NCBI GenBank assembly: GCA_044371425.1 | Contig: JBILTR010000001.1 | Span: 124,001 to 188,000, forward strand | Length of the DNA stretch: 64,000 nt | Source: JBEISR01 sp044371425 | GTDB taxonomy: Bacteria; Planctomycetota; Planctomycetia; Pirellulales; Pirellulaceae | Direction: 5' to 3' | Shown: piece after piece, positions 8,619 to 17,167 of the stretch | Layout of the letters: each line of letters starts with the position of its first letter | How positions within the stretch are numbered: position 1 is the first letter of the stretch | Made by a program: the position numbers and the translations under genes | The notes under the pieces: model-generated | What the model was told of the DNA's origin: nothing | What the model saw: only the letters and a program-made list of their open reading frames with translations | Databases searched by the model: none

Positions 8619-9962
8619 ATGAGTCGATCGAGCAAATGGCGGGGTTGGTTGGCGATGGGATTGCTGGCTGTGGTGGGGTGCGATGCGATGCCCCCGGAGC
8701 CGGAGGCGTTTGAGCCGAATTATCTGTATGCGCATCGGTTGGCATCGACGCAAGATTTGACGGCGGAGGACGGTTCCAGCCGGATGGACCAGCCGCTATC
8801 GGACGCGCAGCGTCTTTTAGTCGAATGGTTTGGCACACCCGACGCGCCGAAGATCCCGGCGGTTCTGCAGGAGGATGAGCTCTACAAGGAGCTGATCAGC
8901 GCGGAGCATCTGCAGATGGCTGCCGGTCCGGCTCCCAAGGACTCCACCGAACCAGGAAGCCGGGGGCTGTATCGCCAATTTTGTGTCAATTGCCATGGCA
9001 TCACCGGACATGGCCGCGGGACGACGGCCGCCTCCCAGAATCCTTACCCTCGCGATTTTCGGATGGGAGTATTCAAGTTCAAGTCGACCCCGTCGGCCTC
9101 CAAGCCATTGCATGACGACCTGATGGGCATTTTGGCGCGAGGCTTACCGGGTTCTCAGATGCCCGCCTTCGACAAGTTCTCGCAGGACCAACGAAAAGCT
9201 TTGGCCGACTATGTGATCTACCTTTCGATGCGCGGGGAATTCGAACGTGCGCTGTTGCGAACTGCCGCCTTCGAATTGGATCTGGAGGGATCGGACGATA
9301 CGCCGCCCGATCGGCTTTACGATCCTAGCAACGCCAAGGTCGCCGAGCAGCTTGATGCGGCGAAAGATCTTTTGACCGAGATCGCCGACAAATGGGTGGA
9401 GGCAGAGGATGAGGTGGAAGAGTTCATGCCTCCCGAGACGCTGCCTGTACCGGGGCTCAACGAGGTCGACGACCAAGTGGCGCTAGATGCCTCCATCGCT
9501 CGAGGGAAAGAACTATTCCTCGGTCAGGCGGCAGCGTGTTCTCAGTGCCATGGGGCTTCCGGCAAGGGAGACGGCCAGAAGGCACCTGACTTCGATGCTT
9601 GGGCCAAGGACTGGGGTGTGACAACCGATATCGAGCCTGGGGATGTCGATGCGATTCGGCCATTGCTTTCGATTGGAGCGATGCGGCCACAGCCAGTGCT
9701 TCCACGCAACTTGGTTGAAGGAAAGTTCCGGGGAGGCGACTCCCCGTTGGATCTGTATCGTCGCATCCGCTATGGCATTGCCGGTACGCCGATGCCAGCC
9801 GCTGCTCTATCAACCAGCGATGACGCGCCGGGTCTGAAAGAAGAGGATCTTTGGCATCTGGTCAATTATGTCAAAAGCCTTTCGGAAGTCCGTCTGACCA
9901 GCGTCACTCCCGCAGCACCATCGACGTTGGCGGACCAGCCAGCGGCTCAGGGGTCGCAATGA
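8619..9962 (+). CDS. Dihaem cytochrome c lipoprotein
   Basis: An exported electron carrier of 447 residues. It begins with a lipoprotein signal (MSRSSKWRGWLAMGLLAVVGC), lipobox cysteine near residue 21. It has two cytochrome c domains, each with one haem site: CVNCH near residue 125 and CSQCH near 308. Each is followed by the usual GHGRG or GKGDG loop and a distal methionine candidate (GSQMPAF and GTPMPAA). The fold resembles the c-type domains of alternative complex III or oxidase-associated cytochromes, but no partner subunits are nearby. A GGGGAGAG ribosome site precedes the ATG at 8619. Its stop overlaps the start of the KaiC-like gene (ATGA), indicating translational coupling. Confidence 0.9.
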   Translation: MSRSSKWRGWLAMGLLAVVGCDAMPPEPEAFEPNYLYAHRLASTQDLTAEDGSSRMDQPLSDAQRLLVEWFGTPDAPKIPAVLQEDELYKELISAEHLQMAAGPAPKDSTEPGSRGLYRQFCVNCHGITGHGRGTTAASQNPYPRDFRMGVFKFKSTPSASKPLHDDLMGILARGLPGSQMPAFDKFSQDQRKALADYVIYLSMRGEFERALLRTAAFELDLEGSDDTPPDRLYDPSNAKVAEQLDAAKDLLTEIADKWVEAEDEVEEFMPPETLPVPGLNEVDDQVALDASIARGKELFLGQAAACSQCHGASGKGDGQKAPDFDAWAKDWGVTTDIEPGDVDAIRPLLSIGAMRPQPVLPRNLVEGKFRGGDSPLDLYRRIRYGIAGTPMPAAALSTSDDAPGLKEEDLWHLVNYVKSLSEVRLTSVTPAAPSTLADQPAAQGSQ

Positions 9963-10876
9963 GTCGGGACGCTTTGGATGGGACAAGTCCTCCCTCCTTC
10001 CCGAGGCTGTCGACGGGGGATCCCCGGTTGGATGACGCACTGGGAGGTGGGTTTCTGCCAGGGACTCTGGTTTTGGTGGTGGGCGCCACCGGCATTGGGA
10101 AGACCCAGTTGGGGCTGCGGTGGCTGGCCGCAGGGAAATCGCAAGAGGGGCGCGTCGGGACCGCGATCGATCTGAGCAGTCGGGGGGATTCTCAGAACCA
10201 CCCCGGCTATCTAGAGGCGTTGGGGGTCCCTGGCTGGACGACCACGCATCCCGAGCTACCACTGGCGGAGAAAGTGTTTGATCGCCAAGTGCCGCTGGCC
10301 AGTGGGCTGTCGCTGTTGGGGATGCCTGGTCAGCGGGTGCTGCGCAGTCAGGTTTCCCAAGAACAATGGGATGCGTGGCAGGGTCACTGGAATCGGCAGT
10401 TGCCGGGAGTCACCCAGTTCGTCTATCGCCATCTGATTCGCGGCACGCGTCGATTCCTTCTGGACGGGTTTGAACCGACGGAGCACCAGTCGGAGAGCGT
10501 GCAGGTGGATTGGCTGGAGTGGATCTATCATCGCATGCTGAGGCAATCGAGCGACTGGCTGGCCCGGGAGCTTTTGCGGCAGGACTTTCGGCGATGCGAA
10601 CCGCTGGTCGATCAGCACGCCTACGACCATCGCCAAGCGGTAGCCGTTGCGCTGCTGACGACGCGTGAGACGCTTCTGGAGCAGTTGCTGGACCAGCCCT
10701 GGGATTCGGGGGATCTGGCGGCAGCGGCCAACACCCTGGTGGTGATGGGGCGAGTCCATCAAGGGAATCGGCTGGGACGGGGGCTTTGCATCGTCAAACA
10801 TCGCGGCAGCGCCTGCAGCGATGCGATTCACCCCTTCACCATTGGATCGCATGGTTTGCAGTTATCCGATGGTTGA
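9959..10876 (+). CDS. KaiC/RadA-like RecA-fold ATPase
   Basis: A single-domain KaiC-like ATPase, about 305 residues. The N-terminus STGDPRLDDALGGGFLPGTLVLVVG is typical of the KaiC/RadA group, followed by Walker A GATGIGKT (residues 42-49). A Walker B-like strand, RRFLLDGFEP, lies near 165. The tail GLCIVKHRGSACSDAIHPFTI copies the KaiC ending in which a basic K-RGS motif precedes an H/PF strand. The middle is divergent and I see no catalytic Glu pair. There is no signal peptide, so it is cytoplasmic. The start at 9959 is fixed by the ATGA overlap with the exported cytochrome c gene, an odd partnership. The role is unknown; signalling or regulatory ATPase activity is an inference. Confidence 0.8.
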   Translation: MSRDALDGTSPPSFPRLSTGDPRLDDALGGGFLPGTLVLVVGATGIGKTQLGLRWLAAGKSQEGRVGTAIDLSSRGDSQNHPGYLEALGVPGWTTTHPELPLAEKVFDRQVPLASGLSLLGMPGQRVLRSQVSQEQWDAWQGHWNRQLPGVTQFVYRHLIRGTRRFLLDGFEPTEHQSESVQVDWLEWIYHRMLRQSSDWLARELLRQDFRRCEPLVDQHAYDHRQAVAVALLTTRETLLEQLLDQPWDSGDLAAAANTLVVMGRVHQGNRLGRGLCIVKHRGSACSDAIHPFTIGSHGLQLSDG

Positions 10877-11006
10877 TTGTCGTATCGGTTTGTCGGAGTG
10901 GTTCGTCTTGCGGTAGACTTAAGACTTGCTCCGCCATCGAATCGGCCGATGAAATCTTGGTTCCTCGGTGGCATCCTCAACCCCTTTTCGACAGAGAGTC
11001 GACGCC

Positions 11007-11426
11007 GTGAAAGTGCAGCGATCCAGCGATGTTCCCCTTCAGGAAGTTCAGATGGAAGGGGCCGCCAAATGCCAAGTGCGATGGTTGGTCAGCAAGACCG
11101 ATGGGGCGCCCAATTTCGCGATGCGGCAATTTGAATTGCAGCCTGGCGGGCACACACCCAGGCACCATCACCCTTATGAGCATGAGATTTACATCCTCGA
11201 AGGGGAAGGGGAGGCATGGGAAGGCGATCAGTCGCATCCGATGAAAGCTGGGGATGTCCTGCTGGTCACCCCCGACGAGGTCCATCAGTTCCGCAACACC
11301 GGTTCGACCGTCCTCAAGATGCTGTGCCTGATCCCCAATTCCGCCGATAACCGCCCCGTGGGTCAGCGCCCCGAATGCAGCCAGGTCGCTCCGGCGCCCG
11401 CCAGTGCTTCTGTACCCTTGCAGTAG
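11007..11426 (+). CDS. Cupin domain protein
   Basis: A small single-domain cupin of about 139 residues. Cupin motif 1 is present with its metal ligands (GGHTPRHHHPYEHEIYILEG: two His, one further His and a Glu), and motif 2 as PDEVHQFRNTG. It probably binds a divalent metal; members of this group act as small dioxygenases, isomerases or sensors. The start is a GTG at 11007 (VKVQRSSDVPLQEV), chosen because related cupins begin with a V-x-x-x-DVP strand. The upstream ATG at 10968 would add an unrelated 13-residue leader. The proline/alanine-rich tail (SQVAPAPASAS) is disordered. It precedes ligA by 66 bp. Confidence 0.85.
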   Translation: MKVQRSSDVPLQEVQMEGAAKCQVRWLVSKTDGAPNFAMRQFELQPGGHTPRHHHPYEHEIYILEGEGEAWEGDQSHPMKAGDVLLVTPDEVHQFRNTGSTVLKMLCLIPNSADNRPVGQRPECSQVAPAPASASVPLQ

Positions 11427-11492
11427 TGTCGAACCGAACCGGGCCAACATTTGGTTGGGTTGGCCCGTGGCGGCATGCGGAGGAAGCCATCG

Positions 11493-13538
11493 ATGGTGGG
11501 GGACCTGACGCGAGACGATCTGGAGCGACTGCGGGAAGAAATTCGCCGGCACGATCGCCTCTACTACGTCGTCGCGCAACCGGAAATCAGCGATCTGGAA
11601 TACGATCGCCTGATGCAGCGATTGCAGGCTTGCGAGGCAGCTCATCCAGAGTGGATCACGCAAGACAGTCCGACCCAGCGCGTTGGCGATCAGCCGGTTG
11701 AGGGGCTTCGGCAAGTGGCCCACCGCGTCCCGATGTTATCGATCGACAACACCTACGACGAAGAGGCGCTGCGTCAGTACTTTGATCGAGTGGAGAAGCT
11801 GCTGGCTGGTCAGACCATTCGCTGGGTGGTGGAGTGGAAGGTCGATGGCGTCGCGGCTTCGCTTCGCTACGAAGAGGGGCGACTGGTTCAGGCCGTGACG
11901 CGCGGCAACGGCGAAGTGGGGGACGATGTGACCCACACGATCCGCACGGCCGCCGGGGTCCCGCTGCATCTGATTGGCGATTCGATCCCGCCTGTGCTAG
12001 AAGTGCGCGGCGAGGTGTACATGACCAACAGCGACTTGGTGGAGTTAAATCAAAAGCGAACCGATCGTGGGGAAGCCCCCTTCAAGAATACGCGGAATGT
12101 CACTGCAGGAACGATCCGATTGCTGGATCCCCGCGAGGCAGCGGAGCGTCGGTTGCGATTTCTCTGCCATGGCGTAGGAGAGTGTGAGGGAGTCGATCTG
12201 GAGGACCACCACAGTTTTCTGGAGATGGTCTCACGGCTTGGGATTCCTGTGACGCCCGGGGTCGCCTGCCTGGAGTCGACCGAGCAGGCGATGGCGCACT
12301 GCCGACAGCTGCTCGATCAAATTCAGGAGCTCGATTTTGAAGTCGACGGACTGGTGATCAAGGTCGATTCGTTCCAGCAGAGGAAGGCTTTGGGCGCGAC
12401 GGCCAAAGCGCCACGCTGGGTCATCGCGCTGAAGATGGAGAAATACGAAGCGACCACGCGCGTTGCCGCCATTCGGGTTCAAGTAGGCAAGACCGGGACG
12501 ATCACGCCGGTGGCGGAATTGGAGCCAGTGCAGCTGGCCGGCACGACGGTCAGTCGATGCAGCCTGCACAATGCCGAGGAGATCGCCAGAAAAGATATCC
12601 GTGTCGGAGATGTGGTGGTGGTGGAGAAGGCGGGCAAGATCATCCCGCATATTGTGCGTGTCGAGAAGCACCTTCGAAGCGACGCATTGCCGTTGTTCGA
12701 ATTCCCGACGCGCTGCCCCGAATGCCAGGCTCCTTTGGCGCGCGATCCCCGAGGCGTCTACATCCGCTGCACCTCAACGGCCTGCCCGGCGCAGTGGAAG
12801 CAGCGCCTTCGGTTCTTCGCCTCCCGCGACTGCATGGACATCGAAGGCCTGGGGGAAAAACTGGTTTCGCAGCTGGTCGATCAGAAGTTGGTTACCGACT
12901 TTGCGTCGCTCTATGGGTTGCAGGAAAAGGCGGTTGCTGACCTGGAACGCATGGGCCACAAGTCGGCCAAGCAGTTGATCGATGGCATTGAGCGAAGTCG
13001 GCAGGCGGGGCTGGCCCGGGTGCTCCATGCCCTGGCGATCCGGCATGTCGGTCAGCGAGTCGCACAGGTTCTGGCCGATCGTTTTCGAACCATCGAAGCC
13101 CTTCAGGAGGCTTCGGTGCAGCAGCTGGCCAGCACACCAGAAATTGGCCCCATCATCGCCCAGAGCGTCTTCGATTATCTTCATGGGGATGAGGGAATCG
13201 AGACGATGCGTCAACTGCGTCAAGCGGGGGTGCTTTTGGAGCAACCTCAGGAGGCAATGATCCCTGGGAGTGGTCCGTGGTCTGGCACCACCTGGGTAGT
13301 CACAGGAACGCTGACCAAGTACTCTCGAGACGAGATACATCAAACGATCGCAGCGCTGGGAGGCAAGGCTGCCGCTAGCGTGTCGAAATCGACCAGCTAC
13401 CTGGTGGCCGGTGAGAAAGCGGGGAGCAAGCTGGATAAGGCGAACCAGCTAGGAGTTCGGGTGCTCAGCGAAGAGCAGTTCGAGCGAATGCTTGAGGAGG
13501 CGACCGCTGGTGAAGGATCCGCGACGGGGAACGCATAG
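11493..13538 (+). CDS. ligA: NAD-dependent DNA ligase
   Basis: Seals nicks in duplex DNA during replication and repair using NAD. About 681 residues, the normal size. Domains in order: Ia (DDLERLREEIRRHDRLYYV), adenylation domain with the catalytic lysine in VEWKVDGVA (K116), OB fold (GKTGTITPVAELEPV), a four-cysteine zinc finger (CPECQAPLARDPRG, then CTSTACPAQ), helix-hairpin-helix repeats (IEGLGEKLVSQLV) and a C-terminal BRCT domain (WVVTGTLTKYSRDEI). The ATG at 11493 follows GGAGGAAG by six bases, so I prefer it to the ATG at 11451. All active-site motifs are intact. Confidence 0.97.
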   Translation: MVGDLTRDDLERLREEIRRHDRLYYVVAQPEISDLEYDRLMQRLQACEAAHPEWITQDSPTQRVGDQPVEGLRQVAHRVPMLSIDNTYDEEALRQYFDRVEKLLAGQTIRWVVEWKVDGVAASLRYEEGRLVQAVTRGNGEVGDDVTHTIRTAAGVPLHLIGDSIPPVLEVRGEVYMTNSDLVELNQKRTDRGEAPFKNTRNVTAGTIRLLDPREAAERRLRFLCHGVGECEGVDLEDHHSFLEMVSRLGIPVTPGVACLESTEQAMAHCRQLLDQIQELDFEVDGLVIKVDSFQQRKALGATAKAPRWVIALKMEKYEATTRVAAIRVQVGKTGTITPVAELEPVQLAGTTVSRCSLHNAEEIARKDIRVGDVVVVEKAGKIIPHIVRVEKHLRSDALPLFEFPTRCPECQAPLARDPRGVYIRCTSTACPAQWKQRLRFFASRDCMDIEGLGEKLVSQLVDQKLVTDFASLYGLQEKAVADLERMGHKSAKQLIDGIERSRQAGLARVLHALAIRHVGQRVAQVLADRFRTIEALQEASVQQLASTPEIGPIIAQSVFDYLHGDEGIETMRQLRQAGVLLEQPQEAMIPGSGPWSGTTWVVTGTLTKYSRDEIHQTIAALGGKAAASVSKSTSYLVAGEKAGSKLDKANQLGVRVLSEEQFERMLEEATAGEGSATGNA

Positions 13539-13571
13539 ATCGGGGTGATTCCCCGGCCGGGAGATCTTGGC

Positions 13572-14498
13572 ATGATCGAGCTGTTTGGATTCGGGAAGGA
13601 CTATGGGGAGTTTCGCGCCGTCGGCGAATTGAACCTGAAGATCGAAGCGGGAGAGATGTTCGGTTTCATCGGTCCCAACGGGGCTGGCAAAAGCACCACG
13701 ATCCGTTTCCTTGCGACCTTGTTGAGAGCGACCCGTGGCGATGGGACTGTCAACGGCCATTCGGTCAACAACGACCCGATGGCGGTGCGACGCAGCATCG
13801 GTTACATGCCAGATGACTTCGGAGTCTACGACGGGATGAAGGTCTGGGAGTTCCTCGACTTTTTCGCCGTCGCCTACCGGATCGGACGGACCCAGCGCAA
13901 GCAGGTGATCGGCGATGTCCTGGAGCTCCTGGATCTGACCCACAAGCGGGATGATTTCGTCAATGGACTTTCGAGAGGAATGAAGCAACGGCTCTGTCTG
14001 GCCAAGACGCTGGTGCATGATCCTCCGGTGCTGATCCTCGATGAACCAACCAGCGGTTTGGATCCCCGAGCCCGCATCGAAGTCAAAGCGCTGCTGAAGG
14101 AACTGCGGCGGATGGGCAAGACGATTCTGATCAGCAGTCATATCCTTTCCGAGCTGGCTGACTGCTGCACCTCGATCGGCATCATCGAACGGGGGCAGCT
14201 GCTAATGCATGGCCCGATGGATCAGGTCTATCGACAGCTTCGTCGCGACCGGACGGTAGAGATTCGTTTCCTGGAGCATCAGGAAAAGGGAGTCGAAATC
14301 CTGCGCAGCAATCCCCATCTTCTTTCGCTGGAGATCGATGGAAACAAGGTGACGGCCGATCTGGAGACCGATGACGAAGGAATCGCCGACCTGCTGGATC
14401 GGTTGCACAATGCCGGCGTGCGGATGCGTTCGTTCTACGACAAGGATCCGACGCTGGAAGATGTCTTCATGAAGGTGACCAAGGGGTTGGTCACCTGA
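13572..14498 (+). CDS. ABC transporter ATP-binding protein (ABC-2 export type), solitary
   Basis: A nucleotide-binding subunit of about 308 residues of the CcmA/drug-export class. It has Walker A GPNGAGKST, Q-loop region YMPDDFGVYDG, signature LSRGMKQRL, Walker B LILDEPTSGLD and switch His in ISSHILSE. An extra C-terminal 90-residue domain (EIRFLEHQEKGVEILRS onward) is common in ABC-2 exporters. It probably energises export of a lipid, polysaccharide or drug with an unlinked permease: no membrane gene follows, and the next gene is an exported DUF1573 protein 434 bp on. The ATG at 13572 is preceded by GGGAGATC; the gene follows ligA by 33 bp. Confidence 0.9.
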   Translation: MIELFGFGKDYGEFRAVGELNLKIEAGEMFGFIGPNGAGKSTTIRFLATLLRATRGDGTVNGHSVNNDPMAVRRSIGYMPDDFGVYDGMKVWEFLDFFAVAYRIGRTQRKQVIGDVLELLDLTHKRDDFVNGLSRGMKQRLCLAKTLVHDPPVLILDEPTSGLDPRARIEVKALLKELRRMGKTILISSHILSELADCCTSIGIIERGQLLMHGPMDQVYRQLRRDRTVEIRFLEHQEKGVEILRSNPHLLSLEIDGNKVTADLETDDEGIADLLDRLHNAGVRMRSFYDKDPTLEDVFMKVTKGLVT

Positions 14499-14932
14499 GT
14501 CGTTCGACCGATTTCGCTGACCGCTGGTACTATTCCCATGAGCTCAGGCTGCTTTCGGGAATGGACGAAAAACCTCTGCGTCGCAACAGGAAGAGCTGCG
14601 AAGAGGAGGAATGGGCGAAGTCTTCTGCCTCCCCGTCGGTTCGCTCGCGCCACCCTGCCAGTTGGTTTTCGGCCAAGCCACCCTGCGGTGGGAAAGCGAA
14701 ACGGTTTTATCGATTGCATCTTCTACGGCAACCGACCCCTTCTAAAATATCGAAAAAAGGCTCAAGCACCAAAAGCCATTCAATTTTCGGTGTGGAATAC
14801 TCTTTTTGAATCCCCCGAAAGCGATCCGATGTGGACTGTTTGGGGGGTGGGTCCAAATCGAGTCAGTTCGATCGACCATTCGAGTCACCAACAAGCTTTT
14901 GGAACTTCAGCGGACTTGGGAGTCACGGGATC
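14499..14932. other. Non-coding stretch upstream of the DUF1573 gene
   Basis: 434 bp with no supportable gene. The first two thirds are GC-rich. The last third is AT-richer (TTTTATCGATTGCATC, CTAAAATATCGAAAAAAGG) and probably carries the promoter of the DUF1573 gene. I checked for SRP, RNase P and 6S-type signatures by eye and saw none. Confidence 0.4.
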
Positions 14933-15955
14933 ATGCGTGGGATCGTTTTGGCCAGAGTCGCTTGGGCCCGAGTTGTTTGGTCGGGTGTGTTGGTGCTGGC
15001 GAGCGTTGGGAGTGCGGCGGCACAGGAGTGGTCGCGCGGCCTGTTTTCGACCTCGATCCACGATTTCGGAACGGTCGCCAAGGCGGCCAAGACCGAACAT
15101 CGTTTCACCTTTGAAAATCGAAGTCAGCAGACGATGCGGATCCGATCGGTGCGAGCCAGTTGCGGATGCACCACTCCCATCATCGAAACGCAGGAAGTCG
15201 GTCCTGGTCAGATCGGTTCGATCCTTGCCCGATTCAATACCGACACTTTCAGCGGCAAGCGACAGGCGACCTTGACGGTGACGTTTGACAAGCCCTCGTT
15301 TGCGGAAGTCCAGCTGCTGGTCAAAGGGTATATTCGCAGCGATATCGTCTTCAATCCTGGAGAAGCGTCCTTTGGGGTGATTCGCGAAGGGGAAGGGAAG
15401 ACGCTGGGGATCGACGTCGATTATGCCGGAAGATCCGACTGGCAAATTCAGGAAGTGATCAGCAGCGATCCCTATGTCCAGGTGCAGGCGGTCGAAACCA
15501 GTCGAGGCAATGGCCGTGTTCGCTACCGGTTGGAAGTAGCGATCTCCCCAGAAGCTCCATCGGGCATTTTGGAGCGGGAATTGGTGGTTGTCACCAACGA
15601 CCGCAATCTCACCAAGGTACCGCTGAGACTCACTGCCAACATCAAGGCACCTCTTTCCATCAGTCCACCTCGCGTGACTGCAGGACAAGTTCCACAGGGT
15701 CAGCCGTGGAAGCAGATCTTTATCGTCAAGGGAGCGGCTCCCTTCCAGATCAAAGGGATTCGCTCGGAGGAGTTCGACGTCAGTTTTCAGGCTGGGGAAA
15801 CCAGCGCTGCACTGCACCGTTTGGAAGTGACGCTGCAACCGAAGGTGAGCGATGCGGAGGTGGTGGGGAAGATTTGCATCGAGACCGATCTTGCCGATCA
15901 GCCCGAAGTGGTGGTGGATGTCACTTGCCGACCTCAGGTTGCCAACCCGGAGTGA
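14933..15955 (+). CDS. DUF1573 exported protein
   Basis: About 340 residues. A signal peptide runs MRGIVLARVAWARVVWSGVL to the AAAQEW junction. The mature protein is built of immunoglobulin-like beta domains. The first is DUF1573, with DFGTVAKAAKTEHRFTFENRS and the conserved SCGCTTPIIE motif near residue 78, which is the family signature. A second repeat (PGEASFGVIREGEGKTLGI) and a third (SISPPRVTAGQV) follow. It is probably periplasmic or surface located; the family has no proven biochemical role. The start at 14933 gives a proper n-h-c signal peptide; the upstream ATG at 14831 is not signal-like. It ends ahead of a terminator hairpin. Confidence 0.88.
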   Translation: MRGIVLARVAWARVVWSGVLVLASVGSAAAQEWSRGLFSTSIHDFGTVAKAAKTEHRFTFENRSQQTMRIRSVRASCGCTTPIIETQEVGPGQIGSILARFNTDTFSGKRQATLTVTFDKPSFAEVQLLVKGYIRSDIVFNPGEASFGVIREGEGKTLGIDVDYAGRSDWQIQEVISSDPYVQVQAVETSRGNGRVRYRLEVAISPEAPSGILERELVVVTNDRNLTKVPLRLTANIKAPLSISPPRVTAGQVPQGQPWKQIFIVKGAAPFQIKGIRSEEFDVSFQAGETSAALHRLEVTLQPKVSDAEVVGKICIETDLADQPEVVVDVTCRPQVANPE

Positions 15956-15998
15956 ACGAAGGGGCGGTTGTAGGCAACCCGAAGGCAACACGATCAAG

Positions 15999-16040
15999 AA
16001 ACACCCTCCGCATCGACCGGTATGCGGGGGGTGTTTCGGT
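15999..16040. terminator. Strong hairpin terminator between convergent genes
   Basis: 15-base arms AAACACCCTCCGCAT (15999-16013) and ATGCGGGGGGTGTTT (16022-16036), with an 8-base loop and one T-G wobble. On the plus strand the stem ends in TTT and CGGTTTTG follows; on the minus strand the stem also ends in TTT. It lies between the DUF1573 stop and the hflC stop, so it can serve both. Confidence 0.8.
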
Positions 16041-16051
16041 TTTGATGGAGC

Positions 16052-17095
16052 CTACTGCGGTCGGTTTGGATCGACCGCAGGCTGAGCGTTGGTTGGTTGA
16101 TCGAGGTTTTTCAAAAGTCGGAATAGATCGCTGTCGGTGGTCAAAACCAGGGTGCTATCGCGTCCCAAAGTCGCTCGGTAGGTGTCCAGCGTCTTGACGA
16201 ACGAATAGAACTCGGCCGCCAGCGGATCTTCTCCATAGACGGTGCTATAGATCTGGGACGCCTTCGCGTCGGCTTGACCTTTGATCTCTTCGACCTGCCG
16301 GTAGGCTTCCGATTCAATTCGCTGCAGATCGCGTTCGCGTTTTCCATCGATCTTGGCCGCTTCCCCACTGCCTTCCGAACGGAAGCGATCGGCAATCTGC
16401 ATCCGTTCGGACTTCATGCGGTCGTAGATCTTGTCGATGACGCCCGACTTGTAATTGAGTCGTTTGATGCGGACATCGAGCAGTTCGATGCCCCAGATTT
16501 TGACTTTCTCAGAAGCGGCTTTGAAGATTTCCCTTTCCAGCGCCTGGCGTCCGGTGGTGATGGGTGGAAGTTTGCTGAGACCGGCGATCAGACTCTCGGC
16601 TCCTCCTGCCGCGGTCGCCTCCAGGCTCATATCTTTTTCCGGAACGCGCTGTTTGTCGGATCGAACAACTTCGATCAGGTCATGCCGCGCCACGACGTTG
16701 GGGGTCTCGCTGCCGATGATGTCATCCAGACGCGATAGGGCGGTACGGGTGTCGCGAAGGCTCTGGAAAAACTTCAGTGGATCCTCGATCCGCCATCGCG
16801 CGAAGGTATCGACGACGATGTAGAGTTTGTCGCGCGTCGTCATTTCCTTGCTGGGGCCATCCCATTCGAGGATGTTTTTGTGAAACCGGTTGACCTGCTG
16901 AATGAAGGGGAGTTTCAGATGCAGTCCCGCCTGGGAGACATTTTCATCTGCGTTGATGGCATTGCCGATCGGTTTGCCGAACTGCGTGATCACCACCTGC
17001 TCGGTTTCGTCAATCGTGTAAAAAACGCCCGTCGCATAGGCGAATCCCACCAGGACAGCCAGGGCGACCAGGGCGGTAACAATCTTCTGCAACAT
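16052..17095 (-). CDS. hflC: HflC-like membrane protease modulator
   Basis: A SPFH/band 7 protein of about 347 residues that, with HflK, forms a membrane complex around the FtsH protease. One N-terminal membrane helix (MLQKIVTALVALAVLVGFAY) is followed by the band 7 domain (DETEQVVITQFGKPIG through FFQSLRDTRTALSRLDDI). A long charged coiled coil follows (RSEGSGEAAKIDGKRERDLQ, then AYRQVEEIKGQADAKASQIY) and then FYSFVKTLDTYRATLG. All are diagnostic of HflC. The start at 17095 puts the membrane helix at the N-terminus; an upstream ATG at 17134 adds only polar residues. It lies 72 bp downstream of hflK on the same strand. Confidence 0.93.
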   Translation of the reverse strand: MLQKIVTALVALAVLVGFAYATGVFYTIDETEQVVITQFGKPIGNAINADENVSQAGLHLKLPFIQQVNRFHKNILEWDGPSKEMTTRDKLYIVVDTFARWRIEDPLKFFQSLRDTRTALSRLDDIIGSETPNVVARHDLIEVVRSDKQRVPEKDMSLEATAAGGAESLIAGLSKLPPITTGRQALEREIFKAASEKVKIWGIELLDVRIKRLNYKSGVIDKIYDRMKSERMQIADRFRSEGSGEAAKIDGKRERDLQRIESEAYRQVEEIKGQADAKASQIYSTVYGEDPLAAEFYSFVKTLDTYRATLGRDSTLVLTTDSDLFRLLKNLDQPTNAQPAVDPNRPQ

Positions 17096-17167
17096 ATTCG
17101 TTCGCTCGTGGTTGGTTCGACGGGATGACAACAATTCCGAGGGGATAGGTGGACCGCGCCTTGGGAC

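Noticed and set aside
14499..14932. Structured RNA gene (SRP, RNase P, 6S type)
   Set aside because: No signature sequence of these RNAs could be found by eye.
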